The notes: a model not told the origin generated them from the letters alone. A stretch of DNA of 64,000 bases from Actinacidiphila acididurans (GCF_016918855.1 NZ_JADKYB010000015.1:1-64000); one strand, 5' to 3'; counted from the first letter of the stretch, positions 42,238 through 52,046 are shown. Program-made: numbers and translations.

Positions 42238-44334
42238 TCAGCCCGTCTCGCTCACCGTCTGTTCCGCCCAGATGGTCTTGCCGGTGGTCTTGTAGCGGCT
42301 GCCCCAGCGGGTGGCGAGCTGGGCGACGAGGAAGAGGCCGCGGCCGCCTTCGTCGGTGGAGCGGGCCTGGCGCAGGCGGGGCTGGGTGTTGCTGGGGTCG
42401 GAGACCTCGCAGACCATCGTGCCGCCGCGGGCGTCGCGGATCAGGCGCAGTTCTATCGGGCCGCCGGCGTGGCGGATGGCGTTGGTGACGAGTTCGCTGA
42501 CGATCAGCTCGGTGGTGAAGGCCAGGTCCGCCAGGCCCCAGGCGGTGAGCTGCTCGACGCTCAGGTCGCGGGCGGAGGTGACCGCGGCGGGGTCGTCCGG
42601 GATCCGCCAGGTCGCCACGTCGGATTCGGGGGTGGCGCGGACCCGGGCCAGCAGCAGGGTCACGTCGTCGGCGAGCCCGGCCGGGGTGATGCCCTCGACC
42701 ATGCCGGAGGCGGTGGCCTGGAGGTCGCAGGTGTCGGGCCGCAGCGCCGCGAGCTGCCGGCCGAAGGAGTCCATGCCGACGGCCAGGTTCCCGTCGTGGC
42801 CGTGCTCGACCAGGCCGTCGGTGTACAGGACGAGCAGGCTGCCGGGCGCCATCTCCAGCTCGATGTCCTCGAACGGCAGGCCGCCCACGCCCAGCGGCGG
42901 CCCGGGGTCGACGTCCACGAAGGCGAAGGTTCCGTCCGGCCGTACGATGCCCGGCGGCGGATGGCCGGCGCTGGCCATGGTGCAGCGGCGCGCCACCGGG
43001 TCGTACACCGCGTACAGCAGGGTGCTGGCGAGCACGTCCTCGTGGGAGGGCTCGGTGGTCTCGCCGATCCGCAGCACCAGGTCGTCCAGGTGGGTGAGCA
43101 GCTCGCCGGGGCCGAGGTCGAGGTCGGCGAGCGCTTGGACGGCGGTGCGCAACCTGCCCATGGTGGCGGTCGCGCGCAGCCCGTGCCCGGCCACGTCGCC
43201 GACCACGAGGGCGACCCGCAGCGAGGACAGCGGGATCACGTCGTACCAGTCGCCGCCCGCGCCCTGGCCGCCGGCGGTGGCCGGCAGGTAGACCCCGGCC
43301 GCCTCGACCGCGGAGGTGTCCGTGCCGGCCGGCGGCAGCAGGCTGCGCTGGAGGGCGACGCTGGCGGTGCGTTCGCGGGTGTAGCGGCGGGCGTTGTCGA
43401 TGCTGAGCGCTGCCCGTGAGGTGACCTCCTGGAGCAGCCGCAGGTCGTCGTCGGTGAAGGGATCGGACTCCTCGTCCCGCCACACCGACACCCCGCCGAG
43501 GATCAGGCCGCGGGCCAGCAGCGCCGACTGCATCACCGCCTTCGCCTTGGGCGGCACCAGGCGCCGCAGCAGTTGCGGGTCACCGTCCATCGCCTCGGCT
43601 ATCGAGGCGAGATCCGGGAGGATGTACGGATCGCCGCGCTGGAAACGCCGCACCGCGGGGGTGCTGGGCATCCGGGGCAGGTCCATGCCGGGGCGGATGT
43701 AGTCGTCCGGCCAGGTGCGGTCCGCCGGCGCCATGGCCGCGCAGCGCAGCCCCAGCTCGCCGCCGGCCACCCGGGGCGCCGGTTCCTCGCCGGCGAAAAC
43801 CTTCCGTACCAGGTAGACCGTCGCTTCGTCGCCGAGCCCGGGCGCCAGGGCGTCGGCGAGCTGCTGTGCGGAGTCCGCGACGTCCAGGGACGCGCCGATC
43901 ATGGCCGCGGCGTCGAAGAGGAGGTCCAGGCGGCGGGTCTCCCGGGTCGCGTCCACCATCGCCACGATCAGGCCAGGGCGCTTGCCCGGATGCGACGGTA
44001 GTGGCAGCACCGACAGGGACAGTACGGTGCCGCCCTCGCCCTGGATGCGCTGGCGGTGCGACAGCAGGGGGTCGCGTTCGCCCTGGACCTTGCGCAGGCG
44101 GGCGGTCAGGGCCTCCGCCTCGCCGGGCGGGACCGCGTCGGTCAGCCGGCAGCCCGGGGGCAGCACCAAGCCGTGGAAGTGGTCCGGGTCGACGCTGCTG
44201 CGGGACACCCGCAGGTCGGGGCCGAGCAGCACGATGCCGATCGTGCGCTGGTGCGCGAGTGCTTCCAGCAGGGCTTGGGCCAGGTCCTCCGGGTGGCCGT
44301 CTCCACCCTGCGAGCCCGCGAAATACCCGTCCAT
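42238..44334 (-). CDS. SpoIIE-type PP2C phosphatase with PAS, GAF and HATPase domains
   Basis: 698 residues: PAS-like (20-130), GAF (135-320), PP2C-type phosphatase (about 335-545: AGGDWYDVI, GDVAGHGLRATATMGRLR, LASTLLYAVYD, LVLYTDGLVE, ADDVTLLLARV) and a C-terminal anti-sigma-like HATPase (560-695: SELVTNAIRHAGG, DEGGRGLFLVAQLATRWG). It should dephosphorylate an anti-anti-sigma factor and may also kinase or bind one, linking a signal sensed by PAS/GAF to sigma-factor release. It stands alone in the window. Confidence 0.88.
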   Translation of the reverse strand: MDGYFAGSQGGDGHPEDLAQALLEALAHQRTIGIVLLGPDLRVSRSSVDPDHFHGLVLPPGCRLTDAVPPGEAEALTARLRKVQGERDPLLSHRQRIQGEGGTVLSLSVLPLPSHPGKRPGLIVAMVDATRETRRLDLLFDAAAMIGASLDVADSAQQLADALAPGLGDEATVYLVRKVFAGEEPAPRVAGGELGLRCAAMAPADRTWPDDYIRPGMDLPRMPSTPAVRRFQRGDPYILPDLASIAEAMDGDPQLLRRLVPPKAKAVMQSALLARGLILGGVSVWRDEESDPFTDDDLRLLQEVTSRAALSIDNARRYTRERTASVALQRSLLPPAGTDTSAVEAAGVYLPATAGGQGAGGDWYDVIPLSSLRVALVVGDVAGHGLRATATMGRLRTAVQALADLDLGPGELLTHLDDLVLRIGETTEPSHEDVLASTLLYAVYDPVARRCTMASAGHPPPGIVRPDGTFAFVDVDPGPPLGVGGLPFEDIELEMAPGSLLVLYTDGLVEHGHDGNLAVGMDSFGRQLAALRPDTCDLQATASGMVEGITPAGLADDVTLLLARVRATPESDVATWRIPDDPAAVTSARDLSVEQLTAWGLADLAFTTELIVSELVTNAIRHAGGPIELRLIRDARGGTMVCEVSDPSNTQPRLRQARSTDEGGRGLFLVAQLATRWGSRYKTTGKTIWAEQTVSETG

Positions 44335-44687
44335 CCAGTGTCGCCTCGCTCACCCCGGTAAGACCTCGGGTGCGGATATTTTCATGGTACGGGTGGGTTG
44401 GCCCGCATGTGATCTGTGCGGGTTCGCCCGGGTGAACCTCCCCCGGGTGAACCTCCCCCGGGTGAACCCGGACCCCTCTTCCGGGCTTGGGCCCGGACCC
44501 GCCGCGGCTCGCCGCCGAGCCCGCTGCCGCTCGCGGCGCTGGCTTCGGGTTCTCCTTGCCGCGGCTCGCCGCCCGCCGACCAGCCCCTTGCGGTTCGCCG
44601 CGGTCCGCCGCACCGTCGTGGCTGGTCGCGCCCACGCGGCGAGCCGCACATCAGATGCAGCCCCGCGCCCCTGAAAGGTCACCCCCC
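44335..44687. other. Spacer with a 15 bp tandem repeat
   Basis: CCCGGGTGAACCTCC occurs at 44427-44441 and 44442-44456 and, partly, at 44457-44470. The next 160 bp are a low-complexity run of GCGGCTCGCCGCC-like words. No gene is supported. Confidence 0.7.
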
Positions 44688-46118
44688 TCACGTCTCGCGG
44701 ACCTGGTACACGCCCGGCTCGAGGGTGTCCGACGACTGGCGGATCTTCTCTTCGAGTCCGGGCGGCCAGATGGTGCCCTCGGACCATTTCGTGCCTGCGA
44801 AGGCCCGGACGTCGGTGAACCCGGCTTCTGCCAGGCCCGACAGGTCGGTCTCTGTGGCGTCCATCGGCACCTGGTTCAACGCCGTGGTGACATCGCGGGC
44901 GGACGTTCGCATGACCTCTGTCACCTGGGTGAGGCCGGGGTTGTGCAGGAAACCCGTGAGGGCGTGGGCCACGGCTCGGACCCGGTCGGCGGCCCGGGCG
45001 GTGTCGTGGTCGGCGGCGTTGGCCCGGGCGACGACGAGCGCGTCGTCGAGGTCGTCGGCGAGACTGCGGGCCCTGTCCAGCCCGGAATCGCGCTTGCTCC
45101 GGACCTCGCCGGCTCGGGCCCCCATCGCATCCCCGATACGCCTGCGTACCCCTCGGCGAGTCCGATCGAGGATGCCGCCGGTCCCGGTGTCATTGCCGTC
45201 GGCCTCGAGCCGGGATCCCACCCTACCCAGGCTCGCGGCGGTGAATGTGCCGCCGAGGACCTGCGTCAGCACGACGAACAGTGCCCAGGCGATCTCCCGG
45301 GCCCGGGCGATCGTCTCGATCCATCCCGCCTTCCACTCCGGCGAGGCCTTTGCTTGGTTGGCGGCGTTGAGAGCGAAGACGAAGGTGTCGGCGAGGTCCA
45401 GCGAGAGCCTGGTGGGCGAGGGACGACCGGCGGCTGTGAGTTCCTCGACCAGCCGCAGGAAGATCGACTCGATGGTCAGACCGACGGGCCCGCCGGGAAC
45501 GCCGCGCTCGACGGTGTCGACAAGGTACTTGGTGAAGTACGTCTGGACGGCGTCGGATTCGCCCTCGGACTCGAACCAGGCGCTTCCGTAAGGACTCGTC
45601 GCCGCGAGGGTGTACGCGCCTGTGCCGTGCACCAGGCCGGCGACCTCCTGAACCGGCCCGTTCAGGGTCTGGTGTCCGTGCGCGGCTTTCCCCGCGAAGC
45701 AGCAGTCCAGGATCACGATCTTGGTGCGCGCCGGGCTCGCGCGCAGGGCACGCCGCACCGCGTTGTAGGACAGGGCAGTGGTTGCACGCCGGAAGAGGTT
45801 CTCCCGGGTACCGCGCAGGCCCAGGCACAAAGCGTCCTCGTCGTCCAGCAGGCCGTGGCCGACGAAGTAGAAGAGGGCGACGTCCTTGGCCTGTTCGTAC
45901 AACTCGACCAGCCGGTCCGGCAGGCTTCCCGGCTCATGCGCGTCACGTACGACGGTGACACGTTGCGTCGGCCATGTGCACAGTTCGCCGGTCAGCAGCC
46001 GGAACATCCGGTCCAGGCTGTTCGCGGCGGCGGGTATCTGCGGGAATTCGTCGTACTGCGCTGTGCCCACGAGAACCGCGTACGAATTGGAGAGGTCGGG
46101 CACCAGCCAGTCAGTCAC
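44688..46118 (-). CDS. Caspase-family protease
   Basis: 476 residues. The N-terminal peptidase C14 domain has YAVLVGTAQYDEFPQIPAA, the catalytic His88 in FYFVGHGLLDD and the catalytic Cys140 in IVILDCCFAGKA, followed by AATSPYGSAW. A middle helical region has one possible membrane-active segment (WALFVVLTQVLGGTFTAASL, about 275-300). The C-terminal 180 residues are helical and unrecognised. It is predicted to be a death-effector-type protease. The start overlaps the EACC1 gene by 8 nt, so both are one module. Confidence 0.82.
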   Translation of the reverse strand: MTDWLVPDLSNSYAVLVGTAQYDEFPQIPAAANSLDRMFRLLTGELCTWPTQRVTVVRDAHEPGSLPDRLVELYEQAKDVALFYFVGHGLLDDEDALCLGLRGTRENLFRRATTALSYNAVRRALRASPARTKIVILDCCFAGKAAHGHQTLNGPVQEVAGLVHGTGAYTLAATSPYGSAWFESEGESDAVQTYFTKYLVDTVERGVPGGPVGLTIESIFLRLVEELTAAGRPSPTRLSLDLADTFVFALNAANQAKASPEWKAGWIETIARAREIAWALFVVLTQVLGGTFTAASLGRVGSRLEADGNDTGTGGILDRTRRGVRRRIGDAMGARAGEVRSKRDSGLDRARSLADDLDDALVVARANAADHDTARAADRVRAVAHALTGFLHNPGLTQVTEVMRTSARDVTTALNQVPMDATETDLSGLAEAGFTDVRAFAGTKWSEGTIWPPGLEEKIRQSSDTLEPGVYQVRET

Positions 46119-46446
46119 GCGTGTCCGCCCGGCTCAGCAGCAAGGCCAGCAGCCGCGTGAGCTCCTTGTCGGCATTCGTGACGTCCAGGACGAATTTCTC
46201 CCCGCCGACGGTGCCTTCGATACGGAAATCCGAACGGCGGGTCCGGATGAACTCCGGCAGCATCTTCACGGCGGCCACCAGGCTCGGGGTCGCCGCCAGA
46301 ACCGTCAGCACGTCGAGTGCGCCCTGCTGCCCCGGAGCGGGCCGGGCCGGGACCCGCTCCACCCTGACCTGTCCCGCCGCGACGAGCCATTCCGACAGCG
46401 ATCTCGCCTGCGACGGATCCGACGGAGTCAGGCTGATGCTCTCCAT
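46111..46446 (-). CDS. EACC1-type effector-associated component
   Basis: 111 residues. ARSLSEWLVAAGQVRVERVP, ALDVLTVLAATPSLVAAVKM and FRIEGTVGGEKFVLDVTNAD match the pattern of the effector-associated constant component 1 (EACC1), a small protein found next to caspases, trypsin-like proteases and similar effectors in multicellular actinobacteria. The ATG at 46446 has GGAG 5 bp upstream; a longer start at 46470 would hide that site. It is the first gene of the EACC1-caspase pair. Family assignment rests on memory of the pattern. Confidence 0.65.
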   Translation of the reverse strand: MESISLTPSDPSQARSLSEWLVAAGQVRVERVPARPAPGQQGALDVLTVLAATPSLVAAVKMLPEFIRTRRSDFRIEGTVGGEKFVLDVTNADKELTRLLALLLSRADTRD

Positions 46447-46627
46447 CACGGCTCCCCCCTCCCCACTCATGCGTTACCCCTCCCACGGCCTCGGCCGACT
46501 GCTCCGGACCTTACGCGGGCGCTCGTACCGAATGTGACGGAACACAGAAGAATGGGCCCGAAATCCGCCACGCCGGAGATCGGCGCACAGCGCAGGAGCC
46601 GACCTGTTGAAACGGCCCCCCCCGGGC

Positions 46628-48058
46628 TCACGGCGTCGTGAAAGCCAGGTCTTCCGAGACCTCCTTCGGGCCGAAAGGCCAGAGCTTTTCGTGGGCGGAC
46701 CAGGCGAGGAAGGCGAGGAGGCCGGTGGCGACCCAGGCGAGGGACCATTCGATGGGGTGGCGGCCGGGGGAGTTCTTGTCGGCGTAGCCGTAGATGACGA
46801 GCCAGCCGATGAGGGCGAGGAGGCTGGGGAGGGGGTAGAGCCACATGCGGTAGGGGCGGGGGAGATCGGGTCGGCGGCGGCGCAGGACGGTGAGGGCGAG
46901 GATCTGGGCGAGGGCCTGGACGATGACCATGACGGTGGTCAGCAGTTGGATGAGGGTCGTCAGGTCGGTGTGGCGGCCGAGGAGGAAGCCGCCGGCGGTG
47001 ATCAGGCCCATGGCGGCCAGGCCCCAGACGGGGAAGCGGTGCCGGGGGTGGAGGGTGCCGAAGGGGCGGAAGAAGACGCGTTCGCGCGCGGCGTCGTAGG
47101 GGACGCGGGAGCCGCCGAGCAGGCCGGTGAAGACGGAGGCGAAGGCCGTGATCAGGATGAGCACGGTCACGGTGTCGGCGGCGCCCTTGCCCCAGGTCTT
47201 CTCCAGGACGGCCGAGGCGACGGAGGAGTGGGCGACGTCGTTGGGGTCGATCATGCGGTGCCAGTCGATGACCCCGAGCGCGCCGATCTGGAGCAGCAGG
47301 TAGATGCCCATGATGCCGACGATCGACAGCACGATGGAGCGGGGCAGCACCCGGCCCGGCTCCTTGACCTCCGCGCCCATGTAGGCGGTGGTGTTGTAGC
47401 CGAGGTAGTCGTAGATGCCGATGGTCAGGCCGGCCGCGAACCCGGTCCAGAAGTGACCCGTGGTCAGGGCGAAGGCGTGCGCGGGGTAGGTGAAGGCGCG
47501 GTGGCCGGAGAAGTGCGTCGCCGAGGCGATGATCACCAGGGCCACGGAGGCGATCATCACGACCCACATCACCGCGGTGATCCGCGCGATGTTCTCGACG
47601 CCCCGCCACAGCAGCGCGATCACCAGCACGATCACGCCGAGCCCGATGAGGTCCCCGCCGGTCTGCGACAGGTGCGGGGCGAGGTAGGTCAGGTACTGCA
47701 CGAAGCCGACCACGCCGGTGGACATGATCAGCGGGATGAACAGCATCGCGGTCCACACGAACAGGAACGGCATCAGCCGGCCGGTGCGGTACTGGAACGC
47801 CTGCCGCAGGTAGACGTAACTGCCGCCGGATCCCGGCATGGCGGCACCGAGTTCGGCCCACACCAGGCCGTCGGCGAGCGCGAGCAGCGCGCCGGCCAGG
47901 AAGCCGATGATCGCCTGCGGGCCGCCGAAGGCGCCGACCATCAGCGGGATGGTGACGAACGGTCCGATGCCGCACATCTGGCTCATGTTGATCGCGGTGG
48001 CCTGGAACAGGCCGATTCTGCGGACGAATCCGCCGGTTGGCGCGGGGCTGCCGGACAT
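46628..48058 (-). CDS. APC-family amino acid permease
   Basis: 476 residues with 12 predicted helices. The APC helix 1 motif (LFQATAINMSQMCGIGPFVT) and AMPGSGGSYVYLRQAF are clear. It moves an amino acid or polyamine, probably by proton symport or exchange. It is divergent from the ROK regulator, which is likely to control it. Confidence 0.87.
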   Translation of the reverse strand: MSGSPAPTGGFVRRIGLFQATAINMSQMCGIGPFVTIPLMVGAFGGPQAIIGFLAGALLALADGLVWAELGAAMPGSGGSYVYLRQAFQYRTGRLMPFLFVWTAMLFIPLIMSTGVVGFVQYLTYLAPHLSQTGGDLIGLGVIVLVIALLWRGVENIARITAVMWVVMIASVALVIIASATHFSGHRAFTYPAHAFALTTGHFWTGFAAGLTIGIYDYLGYNTTAYMGAEVKEPGRVLPRSIVLSIVGIMGIYLLLQIGALGVIDWHRMIDPNDVAHSSVASAVLEKTWGKGAADTVTVLILITAFASVFTGLLGGSRVPYDAARERVFFRPFGTLHPRHRFPVWGLAAMGLITAGGFLLGRHTDLTTLIQLLTTVMVIVQALAQILALTVLRRRRPDLPRPYRMWLYPLPSLLALIGWLVIYGYADKNSPGRHPIEWSLAWVATGLLAFLAWSAHEKLWPFGPKEVSEDLAFTTP

Positions 48059-48139
48059 GGGGGGCTCCCTGGGGCGGGGGATCGGGGTGTCGGGCGCTGT
48101 GGTCGAACGAGGCGGTGCGGTCGGGTGAGGCCGCTCAAG

Positions 48140-48156
48140 TTAAGTTCCTTTACTAA
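48140..48156. promoter_or_regulatory. AT-rich imperfect palindrome in the permease/ROK spacer
   Basis: TTAAGTTCCTTTACTAA is the only AT-rich word in the 132 bp divergent region and resembles operators bound by ROK-type repressors. The match is imperfect (TTAAGT against ACTAA). Confidence 0.4.
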
Positions 48157-48190
48157 TATCGTCAAGGGGGTCGTACGCGAGAATGTCCGC

Positions 48191-49354
48191 ATGACCAGCA
48201 CCGACGGTGGCCCTGAGCAGCCCTGGAACCAACAGCGCGTGCGCAGTTCCAACGAACGTCTGCTGCTGGAGCGGCTGCGCGCCGCGCCCGCCTCCCGGGC
48301 CCAGCTCGCCCGGGACACGGGCCTGTCCAAGCCCACCGTCTCCAGCGCGCTCGCCGCCCTGGAGAGCGCCGGCCTGGTGCGCGAGGCCGGTTCCGTCGCC
48401 CCCGAACGCGGCCGGGTCGCCGTCCTCTACAGCGCCGACCCGTCAGCCGGTTACGCGCTGGGCATCGACATCGGCCGCACCTGGCTGCGGGTGGCGCTGG
48501 CCGACCTGGACGGGACGCTGGTCGCGCGCGCGGACGTGCGCAACCGGGCCCGTACCTCCGGCGCGATGGCCGATCTGGTGGTCGCGACCGCGCACGGCGT
48601 CGTCGCCGATGCCAAGGTGCCGCCGGCCAAGGTGGCGCACGCGGTGGTGGGTACGCCCGGGGTGTACGACCCGGCGGCCCGACGAGTGCGCTACGCGCTC
48701 CACCTGCCCGGCTGGGGACGGGCCGGCCTGTTCGACCGGATGCGGGACGAGCTCGGTGTCCCGCTGGCCGTCCACAACGACGCCAACCTCGCCGCGCTGG
48801 GCGAGCACCACTTCGGGGTCGGCGCGGGCAGCCCGCTGTTCGTGTACGTCATGATCGGCACCGGTCTCGGCATGGGCATCGTCGCCGACGGCCGGCCCTT
48901 CACCGGCGCCCAGGGCGCGGCCGGCGAGATCGGCTTCCTGCCCTGGCCGGCCCGCGAGCCCGGCACGCTGGAGGACGCGGTCTCCGCCGACGCCGTGGTC
49001 CGCGCCGCCCGGGCGCTGGGCATGACCGGCCCGCTCACCGCCAAGGCGGTCTTCGAGGCCGCCCGCGCCGGCACCCCCGCCGCGGTCGCCGCCGTCCGTC
49101 AGGAGGGCGAACGCCTCGCGCACACCGTCGCCGCGGTCGCCGCGGTCCTCGATCCCGAACTGGTCGTCCTGGGCGGCGGCGTCGGGCACAGCGCCGACCT
49201 GCTGCTGCGTACCGTCGGCGAGACGCTGCGCGGGCTCACTCCCTTGCGGCCCCGGGTGGTCGCCAGCGCGCTGGGCGAGGACGCGGTGCTGCTCGGCGCG
49301 GTCGCCACCGCCCTCGGCACCGCCCGCGACGTGGTCTTCGCCCGGCGGGCCTGA
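48191..49354 (+). CDS. ROK-family transcriptional regulator
   Basis: 387 residues. The N-terminal HTH is SRAQLARDTGLSKPTVSSAL. The ROK sugar-kinase-like domain has GIDIGRTWLRVALADLDGT, AVHNDANLAALGEH, GTGLGMGIV and LVVLGGGVG. The usual CxCGxxGC zinc motif of active ROK kinases is absent after GEIGFLPWPA, so it is probably only a regulator. It is divergent from the permease. Confidence 0.88.
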   Translation: MTSTDGGPEQPWNQQRVRSSNERLLLERLRAAPASRAQLARDTGLSKPTVSSALAALESAGLVREAGSVAPERGRVAVLYSADPSAGYALGIDIGRTWLRVALADLDGTLVARADVRNRARTSGAMADLVVATAHGVVADAKVPPAKVAHAVVGTPGVYDPAARRVRYALHLPGWGRAGLFDRMRDELGVPLAVHNDANLAALGEHHFGVGAGSPLFVYVMIGTGLGMGIVADGRPFTGAQGAAGEIGFLPWPAREPGTLEDAVSADAVVRAARALGMTGPLTAKAVFEAARAGTPAAVAAVRQEGERLAHTVAAVAAVLDPELVVLGGGVGHSADLLLRTVGETLRGLTPLRPRVVASALGEDAVLLGAVATALGTARDVVFARRA

Positions 49355-49390
49355 ACCTGGGAGGCCTGAACCTCGGGGGCTGAACCTCGG
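49347..49390. repeat. 14-16 bp tandem repeat across the ROK stop
   Basis: GGGCCTGAACCTGG (49347-49360, containing the stop), GAGGCCTGAACCTCGG (49361-49376) and GGGCTGAACCTCGG (49377-49390) follow one another in the 48 bp convergent gap with cydB. Confidence 0.8.
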
Positions 49391-49402
49391 CGGGCCCGAG
49401 CC

Positions 49403-50401
49403 TCACTCCTGCGAGCGGCCGCGCGCGCCGGACGTACGGGCGTAGAGCGTGAACAGCAGCACCAGCGACGGCAGGATGAGCGCGACGGCCGCGATGGCCA
49501 CGCCGACCAGCACCCACAGGGTGGGGCGGGGCGAGACCGCGTCGGACAGGCGCAGGTGCGTGCCCAGCAGGAAGGGGTACTGGGCGACGCCCCAGCCGCA
49601 GACGACCGCGGCCACCGCCAGGGCCGCGACGGGCCGCAGCGCCCGGGTGGCCTGGGTCAGCAGCAGGACGACACCCGCGACGCCGGCCAGCGCGGCCACG
49701 ATCAGCAGGCCCAGCCCGCGGTGGCTGAGCTGGTGGAACAGCCGCGGCGCGTCGGAGTGCAGGACGAAGATCCCGCCCACCGAAACGGCGCCGGTCACGG
49801 CCGCGACCGCCAGCCCACGCAGCCGGAAGTACTCGCGCAGCTCCGGATCGGGCGCGGCGGCCGTCAGGTACGCCGCGGCCAGGTACGCGCACACCAGCAC
49901 CGCGAGCACGCCGCCGAGCACGGAGGTGGGGTTGTTCCAGCTGGACACCGCGTTGCCGTTGCCGGCGGTGGGCACCCGGCCGGAGGCGATGCCGCCCGCG
50001 ATGGTGCCGAAGCAGTACGGGGTGACCACCGAGGAGACCGCGAAGGCCACGCCGAACAGCCGCTGGTAGCGGGTGGTGACCGTCACCTTCCGGAACGCGA
50101 AGCCCGCCCCCCGGGTGACGATGCCCAGCACGGCCAGCCCCAGCGGCACGAACAAGGTGGTGGTGATGGCCGCGAACGCCCGCGGGAAGCCCGTCCACAG
50201 CACCACCAGGCAGTAGATCAGCCAGGTGTGGTTGGCCTCCCACACCGGTCCGACCGTCTCGTCGATCAGGTGCCGCGGCCCGCGCCCGCGCCGGGCGCCG
50301 CCCGCCGTCAGGTCCCAGAACCCGGCGCCGAAGTCCGCGCCGGCCAGCACCGCGTACGCCAAGACGCCGACGAACATCACCACGGCGATCAGGTTGGTCA
50401 C
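49403..50401 (-). CDS. cydB: Cytochrome bd oxidase subunit II
   Basis: 332 residues with eight to nine helices. The subunit II N-terminus reads AYAVLAGADFGAGFWDLTAG and is followed by VGPVWEANHTWLIYCLVVLW. It forms the quinol oxidase with CydA and reduces oxygen to water in the plasma membrane. The ATG overlaps the cydA stop (ATGA, 50398-50401). Confidence 0.9.
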   Translation of the reverse strand: MTNLIAVVMFVGVLAYAVLAGADFGAGFWDLTAGGARRGRGPRHLIDETVGPVWEANHTWLIYCLVVLWTGFPRAFAAITTTLFVPLGLAVLGIVTRGAGFAFRKVTVTTRYQRLFGVAFAVSSVVTPYCFGTIAGGIASGRVPTAGNGNAVSSWNNPTSVLGGVLAVLVCAYLAAAYLTAAAPDPELREYFRLRGLAVAAVTGAVSVGGIFVLHSDAPRLFHQLSHRGLGLLIVAALAGVAGVVLLLTQATRALRPVAALAVAAVVCGWGVAQYPFLLGTHLRLSDAVSPRPTLWVLVGVAIAAVALILPSLVLLFTLYARTSGARGRSQE

Positions 50402-51924
50402 GCCGGCCCCCCGGCGTCACCCGTGCCGTTGCCGTCCCCGCCGCCGCCGCGACGGCCGTTACGGTCCCCGGTCCGGCCTCCGCCTCCGTTCCCGCCCCCG
50501 CCTCTGCTTCCGCTGAGCGCGGCCACCGGTTCGCCGTCCGGGCGGCGCGGACCGTACGGCACCTCGACCATCTCGTCGCCGCCCTCCCGCCAGCGCCGGC
50601 GCATGCTGCGCAGGACGAGCATGGCGCCGGTGCCCACCGCCGCGTAGATCGTCAGGGCCGCGGCGAAGAACGGCCACAGGTTGCCCTGGGTGGCCACCGC
50701 GTCCCGGGTGAGCAGCAGGCCCACCACTGTCCACGGCTGCCGTCCCACCTCGGTCGTCACCCATCCGCTCTCCAGCGCGATCACCGCCAGCACCCCGCTG
50801 ATCGCCGCGCCGCGCAGGAACCACCGGTTGGCCGGGACCGTACGGTGCCGCCAGTACAGCCAGGCGAACCACAGCGCCAGTGCCAGCATCAGGAACGCCG
50901 TGCCGACCATGATGTCGAAGGCCAGGTGGACCACGGTCACCGTGGCCGCGTCCGGGCGGACCGCGGGCGGGATGGCGTTCAGGCCCTCGATCCGGGTGTT
51001 CGGGGAGAAGCCGGCCAGCAGCGACGCCACGTCCGGGAGCTGGATCCCGTACCGCGGCCGGCCGTCCACCAGGGCGCCGAGGATCGTCTCGGGCACGTGC
51101 GTGGCCGTGTCCGGCACCATCTCGATCGCGGCGAATTTGAACGGCTCCCGGTCGTACACCGCGCGGGCGATCACGTCCCCCACGTAGATCTGCACCGGCA
51201 TGCAGATCGCCGCCACCACGAAGCCGACCATGAATCCGGTGCGGTGGTACGGGTCGCGCCGGCCCTTGAGCAGGCCCACCGCGTACACCCCGGCGACCGT
51301 GAAGCCCGCCACGATGTACGCGGCCAGCAGCATGTGCCAGAACTCGTTCCAGAAGGCGCCGTTGAAGAAGACCCGGCCCGGGTGGACCGCGGTGACCCGG
51401 TTGCCGGTGATCGTGATCCCGGCGGGCTCGTTCATCCAGGCGTTCGCGGCGACCACGGAGGCGGCGCCGCCGATGCCGGACAGCGCGACCGGGACGCCGG
51501 ACCAGAAGTGCGGCCAGGGGCGCAGCCGGTTCCAGCCGTAGATGTAGACGGAGACGAAGATCGCCTCCAGGAAGAAGAAGACGCCCTCGATCGCGAAGGG
51601 GAACCCGAAGGCGCTGCCGTACCGGCCCATCAGGTGCGGCCAGAGGATGCCCAGCTCGAACGTCAGCACCGTGCCGGACACCGCTCCGACCGCGAACAGG
51701 ACCGCCGCCACCTTCGACCACCTGCGGGCCAGCAGCAGCGCGGTCCGGTCGCCGCGCCGCAGGCCCCGCCACTCCGCGATCAGCATCAGGGTCGTCAGCG
51801 CGACGCCGAACGGGACCAGGATGATGTGGAAGCCGAGGGTGAAGGCCATCTGCTCCCGGGCGGGCAGCAACTGCGTGGGGTTTCCGCCGGCGGCGGCGAT
51901 GACGGCGACGGGTACGGGGAGCAC
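50398..51924 (-). CDS. cydA: Cytochrome bd-type ubiquinol oxidase subunit I
   Basis: About 508 residues. The heme-ligand regions are recognisable: MAFTLGFHIILVPFGVALTT, GYSAFGFPFAIEG-like RYGSAFGFPFAIEGVFFFLE, and NEFWHMLLAAYIVAGF. The Q-loop is short, as in the CIO-like actinobacterial subgroup. The C-terminal 45 residues are a Gly/Asn/Arg-rich tail built from short GGGG-type repeats. The start is uncertain: GTG 51924, or ATG 51969 without a clear ribosome site. It is coupled to cydB. Confidence 0.85.
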   Translation of the reverse strand: MLPVPVAVIAAAGGNPTQLLPAREQMAFTLGFHIILVPFGVALTTLMLIAEWRGLRRGDRTALLLARRWSKVAAVLFAVGAVSGTVLTFELGILWPHLMGRYGSAFGFPFAIEGVFFFLEAIFVSVYIYGWNRLRPWPHFWSGVPVALSGIGGAASVVAANAWMNEPAGITITGNRVTAVHPGRVFFNGAFWNEFWHMLLAAYIVAGFTVAGVYAVGLLKGRRDPYHRTGFMVGFVVAAICMPVQIYVGDVIARAVYDREPFKFAAIEMVPDTATHVPETILGALVDGRPRYGIQLPDVASLLAGFSPNTRIEGLNAIPPAVRPDAATVTVVHLAFDIMVGTAFLMLALALWFAWLYWRHRTVPANRWFLRGAAISGVLAVIALESGWVTTEVGRQPWTVVGLLLTRDAVATQGNLWPFFAAALTIYAAVGTGAMLVLRSMRRRWREGGDEMVEVPYGPRRPDGEPVAALSGSRGGGGNGGGGRTGDRNGRRGGGGDGNGTGDAGGPA

Positions 51925-52046
51925 CCGTGCATCGTCCCCGCGGGGCCGGCGGTCGGCGTCGTCCACCACCCCACCGCACCCCCACCTTCACCTGTTCGGC
52001 GCAGGGGCGGCGCGGTTTTCGGGGGCTTCACCTCATGTCCGGGGCG

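Noticed and set aside
41818-42488. Readthrough extension of the alpha-galactosidase
   Set aside because: The open frame over the duplicated units is not in frame with the enzyme at its stop, and the protein already ends with a complete trefoil QxW motif.
43580-44635. Gene coding the GEVHP repeat
   Set aside because: The 15 bp repeat gives a repeated peptide only in a frame that is a shadow of the SpoIIE-type gene.
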